A DNA stretch of 64,000 nucleotides, taken from contig JAQTZV010000012.1 of NCBI GenBank assembly GCA_028687585.1, positions 87,745 to 151,744 on the forward strand. Direction: 5' to 3'. The notes under the pieces were generated by a model. The model was not told the DNA's origin. It made no database searches and saw only the letters and a list, made by a program, of their open reading frames with translations. Positions 18,648 to 28,997 of the stretch are shown piece by piece. Position 1 is the first letter of the stretch. Every line of letters begins with the position of its first letter. The translations under genes were made by a program, and so were the position numbers. Source of the DNA: Desulfuromonadaceae bacterium (GTDB lineage Bacteria > Desulfobacterota > Desulfuromonadia > Geobacterales > Pseudopelobacteraceae).

Positions 18648-19751
18648 ATGACTCTCATTAAAAGTGTTATTGACTGGATCGATGTTCGCGTTGGAATTCG
18701 CGAGATAGCGGAGAAGGAACTGACCGGTTATCTCCTGCCGCGCAATATAAACGCCTGGTACTCGATGGGAAGCATTCTGCTGTTTGCCTTTGCTCTGCAG
18801 GTCGTTACCGGCATGCTGCTGCTGATCTATTATGTGCCGGATGCAGAGAAGGCTTTCAAAAGTGTTACCGCCATCATGAACGATGTCCCCTACGGCTGGC
18901 TGATCCGCATGCTTCACGCGGTCGGTTCAAATATGATGGTTCTGGTGCTGCTGCTTCATATGATTTCAGTGCTGTTCATGGGGAGTTATAAAAAACCTCG
19001 CGAATTGAACTGGGTGACCGGTTTTATCCTTCTCAGCATGATTCAGGGGATATCTCTGACCGGATATCTGCTCCCCTGGAGCCAGCTCTCCTTCTGGGCC
19101 ACTACCGTTGCCACCAATAGCGCCAATGCCATCCCGGTGCTGGGTCCATATCTGGTGGAATTCCTGCGCGGCAGTCCGCTGGTCGGACCTCCGACTCTGG
19201 GGCGCTTTTTCGCGCTGCATGTCGCGGTCATTCCGGCCGGGATCGCCGCCATGATAGCTGCCCACCTTTTTTTCCTCAAACGCACCGGGGTATCGACACC
19301 CCCCTTCGGGCAACAGGACACGTTGAACCAGTGGCGAGGCGAGAGTTATACACATGAGAATCATCCTGGCGGGATTCCCTTTTTTCCCGATTTTGCTCTT
19401 GAAGATCTGCGGTCGATTGCCATCTATATGGCGATATTTCTCGCGGTGGTATTTTTCGACCCGTATCTGTTTTTCCCGAAGGATGCCTTCATCCCGGCAA
19501 ATGCCTTTGTGACCCCGGCTCACATCAAGCCGGAGTGGTACTTCCTGGCCAACTACCAGACCCTGAAAATTTTTCCCAATGAGCTGATCGGTCTGTCGCT
19601 GCAGGGTGCTGCGATGACGTTCCTGGCGCTGCTCCCGTTCATTGATCGTGGCAGGGAACGTCATCCGCTGAAGCGGCCGCTGTTCATGATCTGTTCTGTC
19701 GGCGGCCTGCTGCTCTGGATCGGTCTGAGTATATGGGGGCATTTATCATGA
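18648..19751 (+). CDS. Cytochrome b (b6/subunit IV fused type)
   Basis: Cytochrome b N-term with conserved His residues; HIKPEWYFLANYQTLKIFPNELIGL. Confidence 0.92.
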   Translation: MTLIKSVIDWIDVRVGIREIAEKELTGYLLPRNINAWYSMGSILLFAFALQVVTGMLLLIYYVPDAEKAFKSVTAIMNDVPYGWLIRMLHAVGSNMMVLVLLLHMISVLFMGSYKKPRELNWVTGFILLSMIQGISLTGYLLPWSQLSFWATTVATNSANAIPVLGPYLVEFLRGSPLVGPPTLGRFFALHVAVIPAGIAAMIAAHLFFLKRTGVSTPPFGQQDTLNQWRGESYTHENHPGGIPFFPDFALEDLRSIAIYMAIFLAVVFFDPYLFFPKDAFIPANAFVTPAHIKPEWYFLANYQTLKIFPNELIGLSLQGAAMTFLALLPFIDRGRERHPLKRPLFMICSVGGLLLWIGLSIWGHLS

Positions 19752-20572
19752 AATATCAGGATACTACCATGACGCTTTGTCTCCAATTGTGTGCCCTGTT
19801 GTTGCTTCCGTTCATATCGTTCCTCATGCCGACGCATGCCGCTGCAGAAGATGCTGCAGAGCCTGTCTGCATCCAGTGTCACTCTAAAATGCCGGAAAAA
19901 TACAGCCTGCCGGTCAAACTCTGGCGGGGCAGCATCCATGCCGAAAACGGCATCGCCTGCAATGGCTGCCACGGCGGTGATCCGAAAGATGCTGCCAATG
20001 CCATGAATCCGGCGCGCGGTTTTCTGGGAGCGCCCAAAGAATCGGCCATTCCTGCGTTCTGCGGCCGCTGCCATGTCGGCGTGATGAAGGATTATCTGGC
20101 CAGTGCTCACGGGCGCAAGCTTGGTGTCGGCGGCCCGACCTGTGTTACCTGCCACGGCAACCATCAGGTAATGAAGGCATCTCTGGAGTTGATTAACGAA
20201 AAGAGCTGCAGCCGCTGTCACAGCTTTGAACGGGCCAGAGTTATCCGGGATACCATGCAGGAAACTGAAAAAACCATCGTGGCGATTGACGGTCGTATCG
20301 GCGCATACAAAATGATCGGTACCGATATTGAAAAGCTGGAAAAAGATCTCTTTGCGGTGCGCAATCGCTTCCATACTCTGTTTCATGATGTTAATGTGGA
20401 ACTTGTCAAAAATGAATCTGCCCAGATTCAGGCGGATCTGCAGAAAACCCAGGTTGCGCTTGCAGCACTGGATACCACGCAACAGAACCGCAAGATTGCC
20501 GGAGCGGTTGCGGTGGCGTTTTTGCTGCTGCTGGCACTTGTCATACATCTTTTCAAAAAAACGTTTACTTAG
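19748..20572 (+). CDS. Pentaheme c-type cytochrome with C-terminal TM
   Basis: Five CXXCH motifs: CIQCH, CNGCH, CGRCH, CVTCH, CSRCH; overlaps cyt b stop. Confidence 0.85.
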   Translation: MKYQDTTMTLCLQLCALLLLPFISFLMPTHAAAEDAAEPVCIQCHSKMPEKYSLPVKLWRGSIHAENGIACNGCHGGDPKDAANAMNPARGFLGAPKESAIPAFCGRCHVGVMKDYLASAHGRKLGVGGPTCVTCHGNHQVMKASLELINEKSCSRCHSFERARVIRDTMQETEKTIVAIDGRIGAYKMIGTDIEKLEKDLFAVRNRFHTLFHDVNVELVKNESAQIQADLQKTQVALAALDTTQQNRKIAGAVAVAFLLLLALVIHLFKKTFT

Positions 20573-20670
20573 AGATCTATTCAGGTTGTGTCTGCGAGCG
20601 CGTTGTCTCAACGGCAGACAAGCCCGGTTAGCCTGTTGACATTTCGTTACCGGTTCCATAGATTACCCGC

Positions 20671-21048
20671 ATGTTTTTATCGGATACGACCATGAGCTTT
20701 GCCCGCACATATGATTTTATTGTCGTTGTCACCCTGATCATTGCATACCTGACGGTGCCGGCATCGGGGCTTGCCCGTGCCGCCACCCTCGATTCCGGCT
20801 CATCTTCTGTGCAGATGTTCAGCAGCACCGCCACTACGGCACCCTGTGATAATTGCCCCTGTTCCGATGGTCATGGTTCTGACTGTTGCGACTCAATCTT
20901 CTGCTCCTGCTCCTGCCACGCTCCCCTGATTCATGGGCTGCAACTCTCCTATTCGCCGGAGATTTCAACTCAATGTTTTCAAGAACCATCCTGGTCGTTA
21001 TTGCAGGTCTACCGCTCCATATTTGTCCCGCCGCAAAACTACGTCTGA
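20671..21048 (+). CDS. Cys-rich small exported/membrane protein
   Basis: N-terminal hydrophobic segment; CDNCPCSDGHGSDCCDSIFCSCSCHAP. Confidence 0.55.
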   Translation: MFLSDTTMSFARTYDFIVVVTLIIAYLTVPASGLARAATLDSGSSSVQMFSSTATTAPCDNCPCSDGHGSDCCDSIFCSCSCHAPLIHGLQLSYSPEISTQCFQEPSWSLLQVYRSIFVPPQNYV

Positions 21049-21135
21049 TCAACCCCTCTATTTTAAAATACCGGCGACACCAACACCCCATCTTACCTGA
21101 CAAATTATTCCAGAAGAATATGGAAATATAGGATA

Positions 21136-22548
21136 GTGGTGCACATATCCAAGGAGAACCTACACGTGACAACACCTAAAAAAGATTTTCTGCACTCCCT
21201 CTGGGACTTTTTCTGTTCACTGAAGCTGACCATGTTTCTGCTGATATCTCTGGCGGTCATCTCGATTATCGGGACGGTCATTCCCCAGGGAATACCCCCC
21301 CAAGAGTATCTAGCCCGGATCAGCCCGGCTAAAATAACGCTGTACAAGGCGCTCGGTTTTTTTGATATGTACCATTCCTGGTGGTTCATTCTGCTGCTGT
21401 ACCTGTTGACCGTCAACCTGATCGCCTGTTCCTTCAAGCGGCTGCCCCATATCTGGAAGATCATCTCCCAACCGGTAACAACTCTGAGCAACACTCTGGA
21501 GCAGTCCCTTACCAATGTGGCAACGATAAAAACTTCAGCTGAACCGACGGCAGTCAAAGAGAGGCTCGCTTCTTTTCTCAGTGCGGAATTTTCCACTCCT
21601 GTTGTTTCCGAGGTCGATGGCGCCTGGCACCTCTTTGCCCAGAAAACCCCCTGGTGCCGGCTCTCGGTCTATTTCGTCCATCTGAGCATCATTGTTATCT
21701 TCATCGGTTCCATAATCGGCTCACTTTTTGGCTTCAAAGGTTATGTGAACATTCTTGAAGGTGAAAGTGTCTCCAAAGTTATGACCCGCTCGGAAAAGGA
21801 AATCGATCTTGGTTACTCCGTGCGCCTCGAGCAATTCAGTATGGCAAAGTATCCCAGCGGAGCACCGAAAGAGTTCAAAAGTATTCTGACGGTACTGGAG
21901 AACGGCAAACCGGTACCTGACTACACCAATGTCCGTGTTATTGTTAACGATCCGCTTAGTTACAAAGGGATAACGTTCTATCAATCGAGCTACGGCAATG
22001 CCGGGAACTATTACTTTACGGTTACCGATATAAATGGCAGCAATCCCGTCTCCCTGACGGTTGCCGGCCAGTCTTCGGTTACTCTCCCCGATGGCAGCAG
22101 CCTGCACGTTCTGGAAGCAACACGTGAAGTCTCTCAATTTGCAAAAGATCTGTCCGGACCGGCTGCTCAGGTTGAGCTGCATACGCCGAACGGAAAAGCG
22201 GAAGCTTTTGTTGTCTATGCCAATCATCCCGAACTGAACATCCAGCACGCAAAGCAGCATGGCGCCGGTCCGGTCATTCACTACAGAGGCGCGGAAGAAA
22301 AAATGTATACCGGACTCCAGGTTGCCAAGGACCCGGGGGTGGAAATAGTCTGGCTTGGGTGTCTGCTGATGGTGGTCGGCATTTATGTCGCTTTCTTTAT
22401 GTCTCACCGTCGCATCTGGATCCGCATTCAGGACGGTGCGGTAACCATTGGCGGCAATGCCAGCAAGAATCCCGGTGCCTTCCAGCAAAACTTTGAGGCC
22501 CTTGTCGCGCAACTCAAAACAGCTCTTACTACGGAGAAACAACCATGA
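21136..22548 (+). CDS. resB: Cytochrome c biogenesis protein ResB
   Basis: FFCSLKLTMFLLISLAVISIIGTVIPQ...PWCRLSVYFVHLSIIVIFIGSIIGSLFGFKG. Confidence 0.9.
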   Translation: MVHISKENLHVTTPKKDFLHSLWDFFCSLKLTMFLLISLAVISIIGTVIPQGIPPQEYLARISPAKITLYKALGFFDMYHSWWFILLLYLLTVNLIACSFKRLPHIWKIISQPVTTLSNTLEQSLTNVATIKTSAEPTAVKERLASFLSAEFSTPVVSEVDGAWHLFAQKTPWCRLSVYFVHLSIIVIFIGSIIGSLFGFKGYVNILEGESVSKVMTRSEKEIDLGYSVRLEQFSMAKYPSGAPKEFKSILTVLENGKPVPDYTNVRVIVNDPLSYKGITFYQSSYGNAGNYYFTVTDINGSNPVSLTVAGQSSVTLPDGSSLHVLEATREVSQFAKDLSGPAAQVELHTPNGKAEAFVVYANHPELNIQHAKQHGAGPVIHYRGAEEKMYTGLQVAKDPGVEIVWLGCLLMVVGIYVAFFMSHRRIWIRIQDGAVTIGGNASKNPGAFQQNFEALVAQLKTALTTEKQP

Positions 22549-23402
22549 CCAGTTCACTGCTATTCAACATAACTACGTTTGCCTATCTCATATCGATGCT
22601 GCTGTTCTTTGCCTTTCTCGCCAGTCGTGCCAAAGCAATCGGTGCTGCAGCCATGGCCGTTTCTTATGGCGGACTGCTTGCACAGACGGTAGCAATCGCC
22701 CTCCGTTGGAAGGAATCCTACGACATGGGGGTGGGTCATGCCCCGTTCTCCAATCTGTACGAATCGATCGTCTTTTTTTCCTGGACGATCGTATTGATCT
22801 ATGCCCTGCTTGACATCAAGTACAAATACCGGGTGATCGGTGCTTTCGTCATGCCCTTCGCCCTGCTCGGTATGGCTTGGGCACAACTTGGTATGAACAA
22901 CTCCATCGAGCCGCTCGTACCCGCTCTGCAGAGTAACTGGCTACTGTATCACGTTGTTACCTGTTTCCTCGGCTACGCCGCTTTTGCCGTGGCCTGCGGT
23001 ATCTCTATCATGTACCTGATCAAAGCCGGCTGCGAAGAGGCCGCCGATGGGAAGGCCGGAAACGGTCTGCTTGCCATGTTTCCGCCGACTAAAGTTCTCG
23101 ATGATCTGAACTACCGCTCAATTATGGTCGGTTTTCCGCTGCTCACACTCGGCATCATTACCGGTGCCGCCTGGGCAAACTATGCCTGGGGCACCTACTG
23201 GAGCTGGGACCCGAAAGAAACCTGGTCGCTGATCGTCTGGTTCGTGTATGCCGCATTCCTGCATGCCCGCATCACGAAAGGCTGGGTCGGTAAACGCGCT
23301 GCCTGGCTTTCAATTATTGGTTTTGCCGCTACGCTTTTCTGCTATCTGGGTGTGAACCTGCTTTTATCAGGATTGCACAGCTATGGCGGCGGTGGAAAAT
23401 AA
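22545..23402 (+). CDS. ccsA: Cytochrome c biogenesis protein CcsA/ResC
   Basis: WANYAWGTYWSWDPKETWSLIVWFVYAAFLHAR tryptophan-rich motif. Confidence 0.92.
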   Translation: MTSSLLFNITTFAYLISMLLFFAFLASRAKAIGAAAMAVSYGGLLAQTVAIALRWKESYDMGVGHAPFSNLYESIVFFSWTIVLIYALLDIKYKYRVIGAFVMPFALLGMAWAQLGMNNSIEPLVPALQSNWLLYHVVTCFLGYAAFAVACGISIMYLIKAGCEEAADGKAGNGLLAMFPPTKVLDDLNYRSIMVGFPLLTLGIITGAAWANYAWGTYWSWDPKETWSLIVWFVYAAFLHARITKGWVGKRAAWLSIIGFAATLFCYLGVNLLLSGLHSYGGGGK

Positions 23403-23491
23403 GCTTCTGGTTCCGGCTCTTTGGACTTGATTTATTTATTAGAGCGTGGTAGTTATCACTTCCGCGTTACTGACGAATTGTCACGCCATGC

Positions 23492-23581
23492 GGAGAGATG
23501 GCCGAGTAGGTCGAAGGCGCTCGCCTGCTAAGCGAGTATACTGGGAAACCGGTATCCAGGGTTCGAATCCCTGTCTCTCCG
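23492..23581 (+). tRNA. tRNA-Ser (GCT)
   Basis: GGAGAGA...CTCGCCTGCTAAGCGAG...variable arm...GGTTCGAATCC...TCTCTCCG followed by CCA. Confidence 0.95.
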
Positions 23582-23618
23582 CCACTAAATAATTCGGCAT
23601 AGTCCGAAAAAGACCAAA

Positions 23619-23648
23619 AGCCCCTGAGAAATCGGGGGCTTTTTTTTG
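23619..23648 (+). terminator. Rho-independent terminator after tRNA-Ser
   Basis: AGCCCCTGAGAAATCGGGGGCT followed by T-run. Confidence 0.85.
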
Positions 23649-23949
23649 AATATACCGCTTGTTTATTTGCCTTGATTACCAGCTCTCTTTTCAATGACAA
23701 GAATTAGCACAGGTGTGCTGAACATTATCCCACCCGGTGCTTGATGCTACATTCTTCACTCCGTTGTCACAGAACAACATCTGACGCATGGTTCATCCCA
23801 CTGTTATGGGGTAGAAATAGCGGAGAATTCTTAACTGAATATGAAGGAAAGAAGTATTTTTAAAAAAAAGTTACGGAATGTTTTTTGGGGGGGCTGCTAT
23901 AGGGGAATATCAGGTGATGAACGGTAAGAAGTTTTGTGCCGATATACGA

Positions 23950-25266
23950 TTAATTGAGCGGATAACGTGGAAGTTTAATGGTCACCTTCAGTCCTTTCCC
24001 TGTGGCTGTCTCGCCAAGTGCGATGCTGCCGTCATGCCTTATAACGGCGGATTTGACGATAGCCATGCCAAGGCCACAGCCGGTGGCATCCGTGCGCTGA
24101 CCACGATTAAATCGATCAAAAATCAGCTCTCTTTTTTCGAGCGGGATACCAGGGCCGGTGTCGGCGACTTCTATAACAACCGTACGTTCGGTGTTGCGTG
24201 CTGTCACATCGACTTTGCCGCCAGGCAACGTATAGCGTATGGCATTATCAACCAGATTGCTGATCATGGCCCGTAACGCATCAGGTTCTCCCGTGATTAT
24301 AACCGGTTCATCGTCCTGTGCCGCAAGCGTAATCCCCTTGTCTGCCGCAATCCGGGACTGTTCAGAGATGATCTCTGTTACCAGGCTGTTGATCGAAACT
24401 TCTCTGATGGTGAAGCGTGGCGCTTCCGGTTCAACGCGCGCCAGCGCAAGAAGCTGGCCGACCAGCCGGGCAGCCCGATTAACTCCTGATTTTAGCTTAT
24501 CCAGCGCCTCGATACGTTCCTCTTCTCCGGAACTCTGTTCCAGGATGCGCAGTTGCAGCGTTATTGCAGTCAGTGGTGTCCGGAGTTCATGGGCGGCGTC
24601 AGCGACAAAGCGCTTCTGGATATCAAAAGCATGTCCAAGTTGGTCAAACAGATAGTTGAGCCGTTTGACTAATGGGAGAATCTCAACCGGCAGGTCATGT
24701 TCCGGGAGCGGTTCCAGTGATGTTGGTGAGAGCCGCGCCACGCCATTTGCAATCCTGTTGAGCGGAGTGAGCGCATGGCGGACTACTATCCAGATTATCA
24801 CGGCAAGTACAGCGAAAATAATACATATGGGAATCATGGTACGCTGGATAAAGGAAACACTCATTTCCTGGCGTGCCGTTAATGATTGGGATACCTGTAT
24901 GGTTCGCCCCAGATGCGAAATGAGATACACCCGCCACTGCTCGTTCCCGGCGGAAATAGTGTGCAAACCGGTAGTTGTTGCGCGCGGAAGAGTGGTGTTC
25001 TGGCGTGATGTATAGATGAGAGTGCCGGACGGATCCCAAACCTGAACGGTGAAGCCTTCATCCTTTTCATAGTCGGAAGCTGCTGCGGGTTGCAGATCAA
25101 AGGTTTTCTGATCGCGGTGTGAAAGGGCTATTTGATAGAGTTGGTAGTCAAAGAGCTCACTGATTTCTTCATGGACTTCCATGTATGAGCTGACACCGAT
25201 CAGCACGGCAGACACGGTCAGCGCCGTGAGGAGCAGCGCAAGAAGCTGTCGGTTGATAGATCTCAT
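23950..25266 (-). CDS. Sensor histidine kinase
   Basis: FVADAAHELRTPLTAITLQLR (H-box), NLVDNAIRYTLPGG, DTGPGIPLEKRELIFDRF, GCGLGMAIVK. Confidence 0.93.
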   Translation of the reverse strand: MRSINRQLLALLLTALTVSAVLIGVSSYMEVHEEISELFDYQLYQIALSHRDQKTFDLQPAAASDYEKDEGFTVQVWDPSGTLIYTSRQNTTLPRATTTGLHTISAGNEQWRVYLISHLGRTIQVSQSLTARQEMSVSFIQRTMIPICIIFAVLAVIIWIVVRHALTPLNRIANGVARLSPTSLEPLPEHDLPVEILPLVKRLNYLFDQLGHAFDIQKRFVADAAHELRTPLTAITLQLRILEQSSGEEERIEALDKLKSGVNRAARLVGQLLALARVEPEAPRFTIREVSINSLVTEIISEQSRIAADKGITLAAQDDEPVIITGEPDALRAMISNLVDNAIRYTLPGGKVDVTARNTERTVVIEVADTGPGIPLEKRELIFDRFNRGQRTDATGCGLGMAIVKSAVIRHDGSIALGETATGKGLKVTIKLPRYPLN

Positions 25267-25928
25267 GTTTTATCGACCACCTGATAGCCGATTCCGCGTA
25301 CGGTACGAATCAGGTTCTGGCCGATTTTTTTTCTTAAATTGTGGATATGTACTTCAATGGCATTGCTTTCAACCTCTTCGTCCCAGCCGTATAAACGTTC
25401 TTCAAGCTGTTCACGTGAAACGGTCGCTCCAGGTCGCTCCAGCAGATGGGTGATAATGGAGAACTCACGCTGCGAAAGCTTGATCGCCTTTTCATGACAC
25501 CATAGTTCATGTGTTGCCGGGTTAAGTGTTAACGGTCCAAATGTTATTACAGGCTCTACTCTGCCATCCCGACGTCGCAGGAGTGCCCTGATGCGTGCTG
25601 CCAGCTCATCCGGGTCAAACGGCTTGACCAGATAGTCATCTGCGCCACTATCCAATCCGGCAATTCGATCACTGACTGCGTCTCGGGCCGTCAAGATGAT
25701 GACGGGAGTCGCATCCTTTCTTCTGCGCAGATCAGATAAAATATCCAGTCCGCTTTTTCCCCCGGGCAATTTCAAGTCAAGCAACACAAGATCATATGAT
25801 AATGAGTTTAGTGCCAACCCTGCTTCTTCAGCATCCTGCACCCAATCCACTGCAAAGGATTCCAGTCGCAAAATGCGCTGCACGGCATCGCCCAACATCG
25901 GATCGTCTTCGACCAGCAGCAGTCTCAT
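25263..25928 (-). CDS. OmpR-family response regulator
   Basis: MRLLLVEDDPMLGDAVQRIL...DLVLLDLKLPG...LVKPFDPDELAARIRALLRR; wHTH C-term. Confidence 0.95.
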   Translation of the reverse strand: MRLLLVEDDPMLGDAVQRILRLESFAVDWVQDAEEAGLALNSLSYDLVLLDLKLPGGKSGLDILSDLRRRKDATPVIILTARDAVSDRIAGLDSGADDYLVKPFDPDELAARIRALLRRRDGRVEPVITFGPLTLNPATHELWCHEKAIKLSQREFSIITHLLERPGATVSREQLEERLYGWDEEVESNAIEVHIHNLRKKIGQNLIRTVRGIGYQVVDKT

Positions 25929-25937
25929 GTTTCAACG

Positions 25938-26915
25938 CTACTTAAAATTTATCCGCAGACCATATGCCATTTTAGTAATGGTATGAGAAGGAAATCCGGC
26001 TTTGCTGGAATCCATTACAACACGAATATTAGTTGGAGAGACACCGATGCGGACTTTTGAGATCCCGAACTTATTGATGGCAGCAGTCATTGGTTTCTGG
26101 TTTGTATTGTCAGTGGCGATATCGATGACCAGACGATCCGGGGAATTTAATTTCAATGTCTTGTAATCAGGTATCGCCTGGTTCGCACGTATTTCAATGA
26201 ATGTTGCGCCGGTTACAATCTCTTTTATGGTCAGTGCTGCAGAAGGTGCCGGGGCGGCGGTAACCGGAACAACCGGCTCTAGCTTCGGTGTTTGCGCCGT
26301 TGGTGCTGCTGAGAGTTCAGTCCCGCTATCTGTTTTTGTTGTCGAGGTTTTAGCGGTTGGAATAATTGATGCGACTTCCGGTTCATCGAGTCCTAGTGGA
26401 TCTTCTTCTTGAGGAGCTCCCGTGGCTGCAGGTGATGCTATCATTGATACTGGTTCGGGAACCGTCATTGGTTTGATCTCCGGTTTCAGTTCCGGGCTGG
26501 CTTCCGGTTTACTTGCCGCAGATGTTGATCCACCAAATGTTACCGTCAGTAATTTGCGATCAGGAGAGGCACTTACGGAAATATCTGCTTCCGAAACGAG
26601 ATTGAAAATAATTCTACTGACTACGATGCCGGAAAACTGGGCCTTATCAACACTGATGCTTGATACCACGCCTTTGTTTACGACAATCAATGGCTCGACT
26701 TTTTCCGGATCGGCTTCTGCAATGTCGACTACTGCCCGGGCTTGTCCGGGCAGTTTGTAATACGTGTACGTCATTGGAATGTCAGCTGAAATTTCAATAG
26801 ATACGGAACCTCCAGCAACAACCGGTTTGACATCAAGCAGTTCAGCCGCGAAGAGAGTGGACTGCATGCATATCAGTACCGCAATAAGTTGCACGGCAGT
26901 AAACGCTTTTTTCAT
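25938..26915 (-). CDS. AMIN domain protein
   Basis: Two AMIN-like modules (YTYYKLPGQARAVVDIAEADPE; DYKTLKLNSPDRLVIDIATDN) around a Pro/Ala-rich linker. Confidence 0.75.
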   Translation of the reverse strand: MKKAFTAVQLIAVLICMQSTLFAAELLDVKPVVAGGSVSIEISADIPMTYTYYKLPGQARAVVDIAEADPEKVEPLIVVNKGVVSSISVDKAQFSGIVVSRIIFNLVSEADISVSASPDRKLLTVTFGGSTSAASKPEASPELKPEIKPMTVPEPVSMIASPAATGAPQEEDPLGLDEPEVASIIPTAKTSTTKTDSGTELSAAPTAQTPKLEPVVPVTAAPAPSAALTIKEIVTGATFIEIRANQAIPDYKTLKLNSPDRLVIDIATDNTNQKPMTAAINKFGISKVRIGVSPTNIRVVMDSSKAGFPSHTITKMAYGLRINFK

Positions 26916-26982
26916 CTGGTAAACCTCCGGAGTGTAAGTTCAATGAAGTTCGAATAAAGATGTTGGCAAAAATTATTATTGG

Positions 26983-28746
26983 TTATTTCAGCCCGAAATC
27001 ATTCAGGTCATCGTCTGAAAAATCAAGTAAGTCCGAAATGTTTGTTGCGTCGAGGCGTGAACTAATGTCTTTGAAACCAGGAATTACGGCGTTAATCTCG
27101 TTGAAAAGAGCATGTGCCTCTTCTGTCTTTCCCACCGTTTCGTATCCGGTCGCCAACTCATATTTCACCGTGCAGCTCTCTTCCGGAGTGAGACCTGGTT
27201 TTAATAGAGCCAGCAGTATCGTGGTGGCTTTTTCCAATTCACCACGCTCTCTCAGACAAACGCACTGCATTATCAGGCATCCTACCAGCAGTGAAGGGTC
27301 TTGAGAAGCCTGATGAAATTCATTGAGTGCCTCATCGTATAAGCCCATCTCTTTAAAAGCCTGTCCAAGGTCAAAATGCGATTGGGCGTCAGAATTTTCC
27401 TGTTCGTTGCTGAACTTTACACCTCGCGGAGCAGAGTTAACGGTATCAAACAGGGCGCCGACAGAGTCAAGCCAGTTTTCATTAGATGATGAATTAGCGG
27501 CCCCCTCTTCCAATACGCTAAAGGGGGAGTCGATCTCGATCTCGACCTCGACCTCTTCATCAAACAACGGCGATGTGGTCACCATATCTTCAGAGAAACC
27601 AGCTTCAGGAGTCTCAACACCCGGAAGAGCAGTCGATGAACCCTGTTCGGCGGAGATGCTTTGTTTGCCGAGTGACACCGTATGCAACGATTTTAGCTTT
27701 GATGTCAGTGAAACTTTTTCGCCTTCATTTCCGGCAGCAGTAGCAACTCTGAGGAGCCCTTCCAGAACTTTTGTATTGATTGGATCTGATTTGTCAAGGG
27801 CATGATATATCTGCTCAAGTTGCTGCAGGAAACCAGCTGAAATAAGGGTTGATTCGTATTGATCAAGTAACTCAAGAGCCGATGTGAGATTCTGTTCCGC
27901 AGTCGTTGACGAGATGAGGCCAAGCATGGCGACCGGTTCTGCAGGAAAATATTTGAGATAATGCTGATACGCTATTTTGACCTTCTGTGGTTGATCAAGA
28001 AGTTTGTACGCTTGTATTGTCAGTTCCCAGACACCTTTGTTGTTGGGATTGCTCCGGAGAAGATTCTGGAGACTGCCTATCGCTGTTGTGGCATTGCCCT
28101 GGCGGATCTGTTCAGAAAGCACCTCAAACAAAAAGTCCGGCTTCTCGGAGAAAAGTTGCTGAACGCGAGAACAAACTTTGGAAAGGGTTATATTGTCACT
28201 GCGTTCTATAAGCAGAGCCGCCGTTTTTATGAATACGGCATATGCCTCGGTTTTTTTCCCCTGTTGAACATAGGCTTCTGCCAGTTTGATTTTAATTGGG
28301 ATATTTTGCGGATCAACGTTTTGCATCCTGTCAAGGATGTTCAGCGCCTCGGGAACGTTATGAGACTTTTCATAGTATTCGTATATGAGTTTATATTCCG
28401 AAATAGCATTTGCAACGAGGCCATGTTTTTCATTAAGTTCGGCAAGCGTCAATGAAAGTGAAATATCGGCGGGGAAAAGTTTCTGCAGCTGTTTGTAAAC
28501 AGCGATAGCTTTAAGATAAAAACCGTTTTTTGAGAAATGTTTGGCAACGGTTTCAAATTCTTTACGGGCATCATCATTACGCGCACATTTAATGAGCAGC
28601 TCTGCGAACTTTTGGCGATGGTTAATGGCCGCAGGTTCTAATACAATAATCTGCTCGTAGGCTTTGGCCGCTTTGTCAAATTGACCGCGAGACGCAAACT
28701 TTTGAGCTTCTTCGATCAGCGTATCTTTTTTTGAGCTGGCCGCCAT
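26983..28746 (-). CDS. TPR repeat protein
   Basis: Multiple TPR motifs, e.g. FDKAAKAYEQIIVLEPAAINHR. Confidence 0.85.
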   Translation of the reverse strand: MAASSKKDTLIEEAQKFASRGQFDKAAKAYEQIIVLEPAAINHRQKFAELLIKCARNDDARKEFETVAKHFSKNGFYLKAIAVYKQLQKLFPADISLSLTLAELNEKHGLVANAISEYKLIYEYYEKSHNVPEALNILDRMQNVDPQNIPIKIKLAEAYVQQGKKTEAYAVFIKTAALLIERSDNITLSKVCSRVQQLFSEKPDFLFEVLSEQIRQGNATTAIGSLQNLLRSNPNNKGVWELTIQAYKLLDQPQKVKIAYQHYLKYFPAEPVAMLGLISSTTAEQNLTSALELLDQYESTLISAGFLQQLEQIYHALDKSDPINTKVLEGLLRVATAAGNEGEKVSLTSKLKSLHTVSLGKQSISAEQGSSTALPGVETPEAGFSEDMVTTSPLFDEEVEVEIEIDSPFSVLEEGAANSSSNENWLDSVGALFDTVNSAPRGVKFSNEQENSDAQSHFDLGQAFKEMGLYDEALNEFHQASQDPSLLVGCLIMQCVCLRERGELEKATTILLALLKPGLTPEESCTVKYELATGYETVGKTEEAHALFNEINAVIPGFKDISSRLDATNISDLLDFSDDDLNDFGLK

Positions 28747-28997
28747 AGTTTTCCTCGAGCGTGGTAAGCGGGAAGTTGACCAAATCAGTAACGTCTGAAG
28801 ACAAGGTAATAGCTACTGTAGCAGTACGGTTTTGTCAAGCTTAATATCTTGGTTATATTAGGATATTCAGCGTTTTAAGTGGTTTTATTTTGCTTTGACA
28901 TGCCCCATAAAATCCTTTACGGTACGGCAGTCATTTTGTTTCAACCATTAATATGCGGCGCATATGAGTCCGTGAATTTTAATCTGGAGGCTGTGGG

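Noticed and set aside
18966-20659. Large minus-strand ORFs (258 and 332 aa)
   Set aside because: Antisense to cytochrome b and the pentaheme cytochrome; no domain features.
21721-22557. 278-aa minus-strand ORF
   Set aside because: Antisense to resB.
23878-24276. 132-aa plus-strand ORF
   Set aside because: Antisense to the histidine kinase gene.
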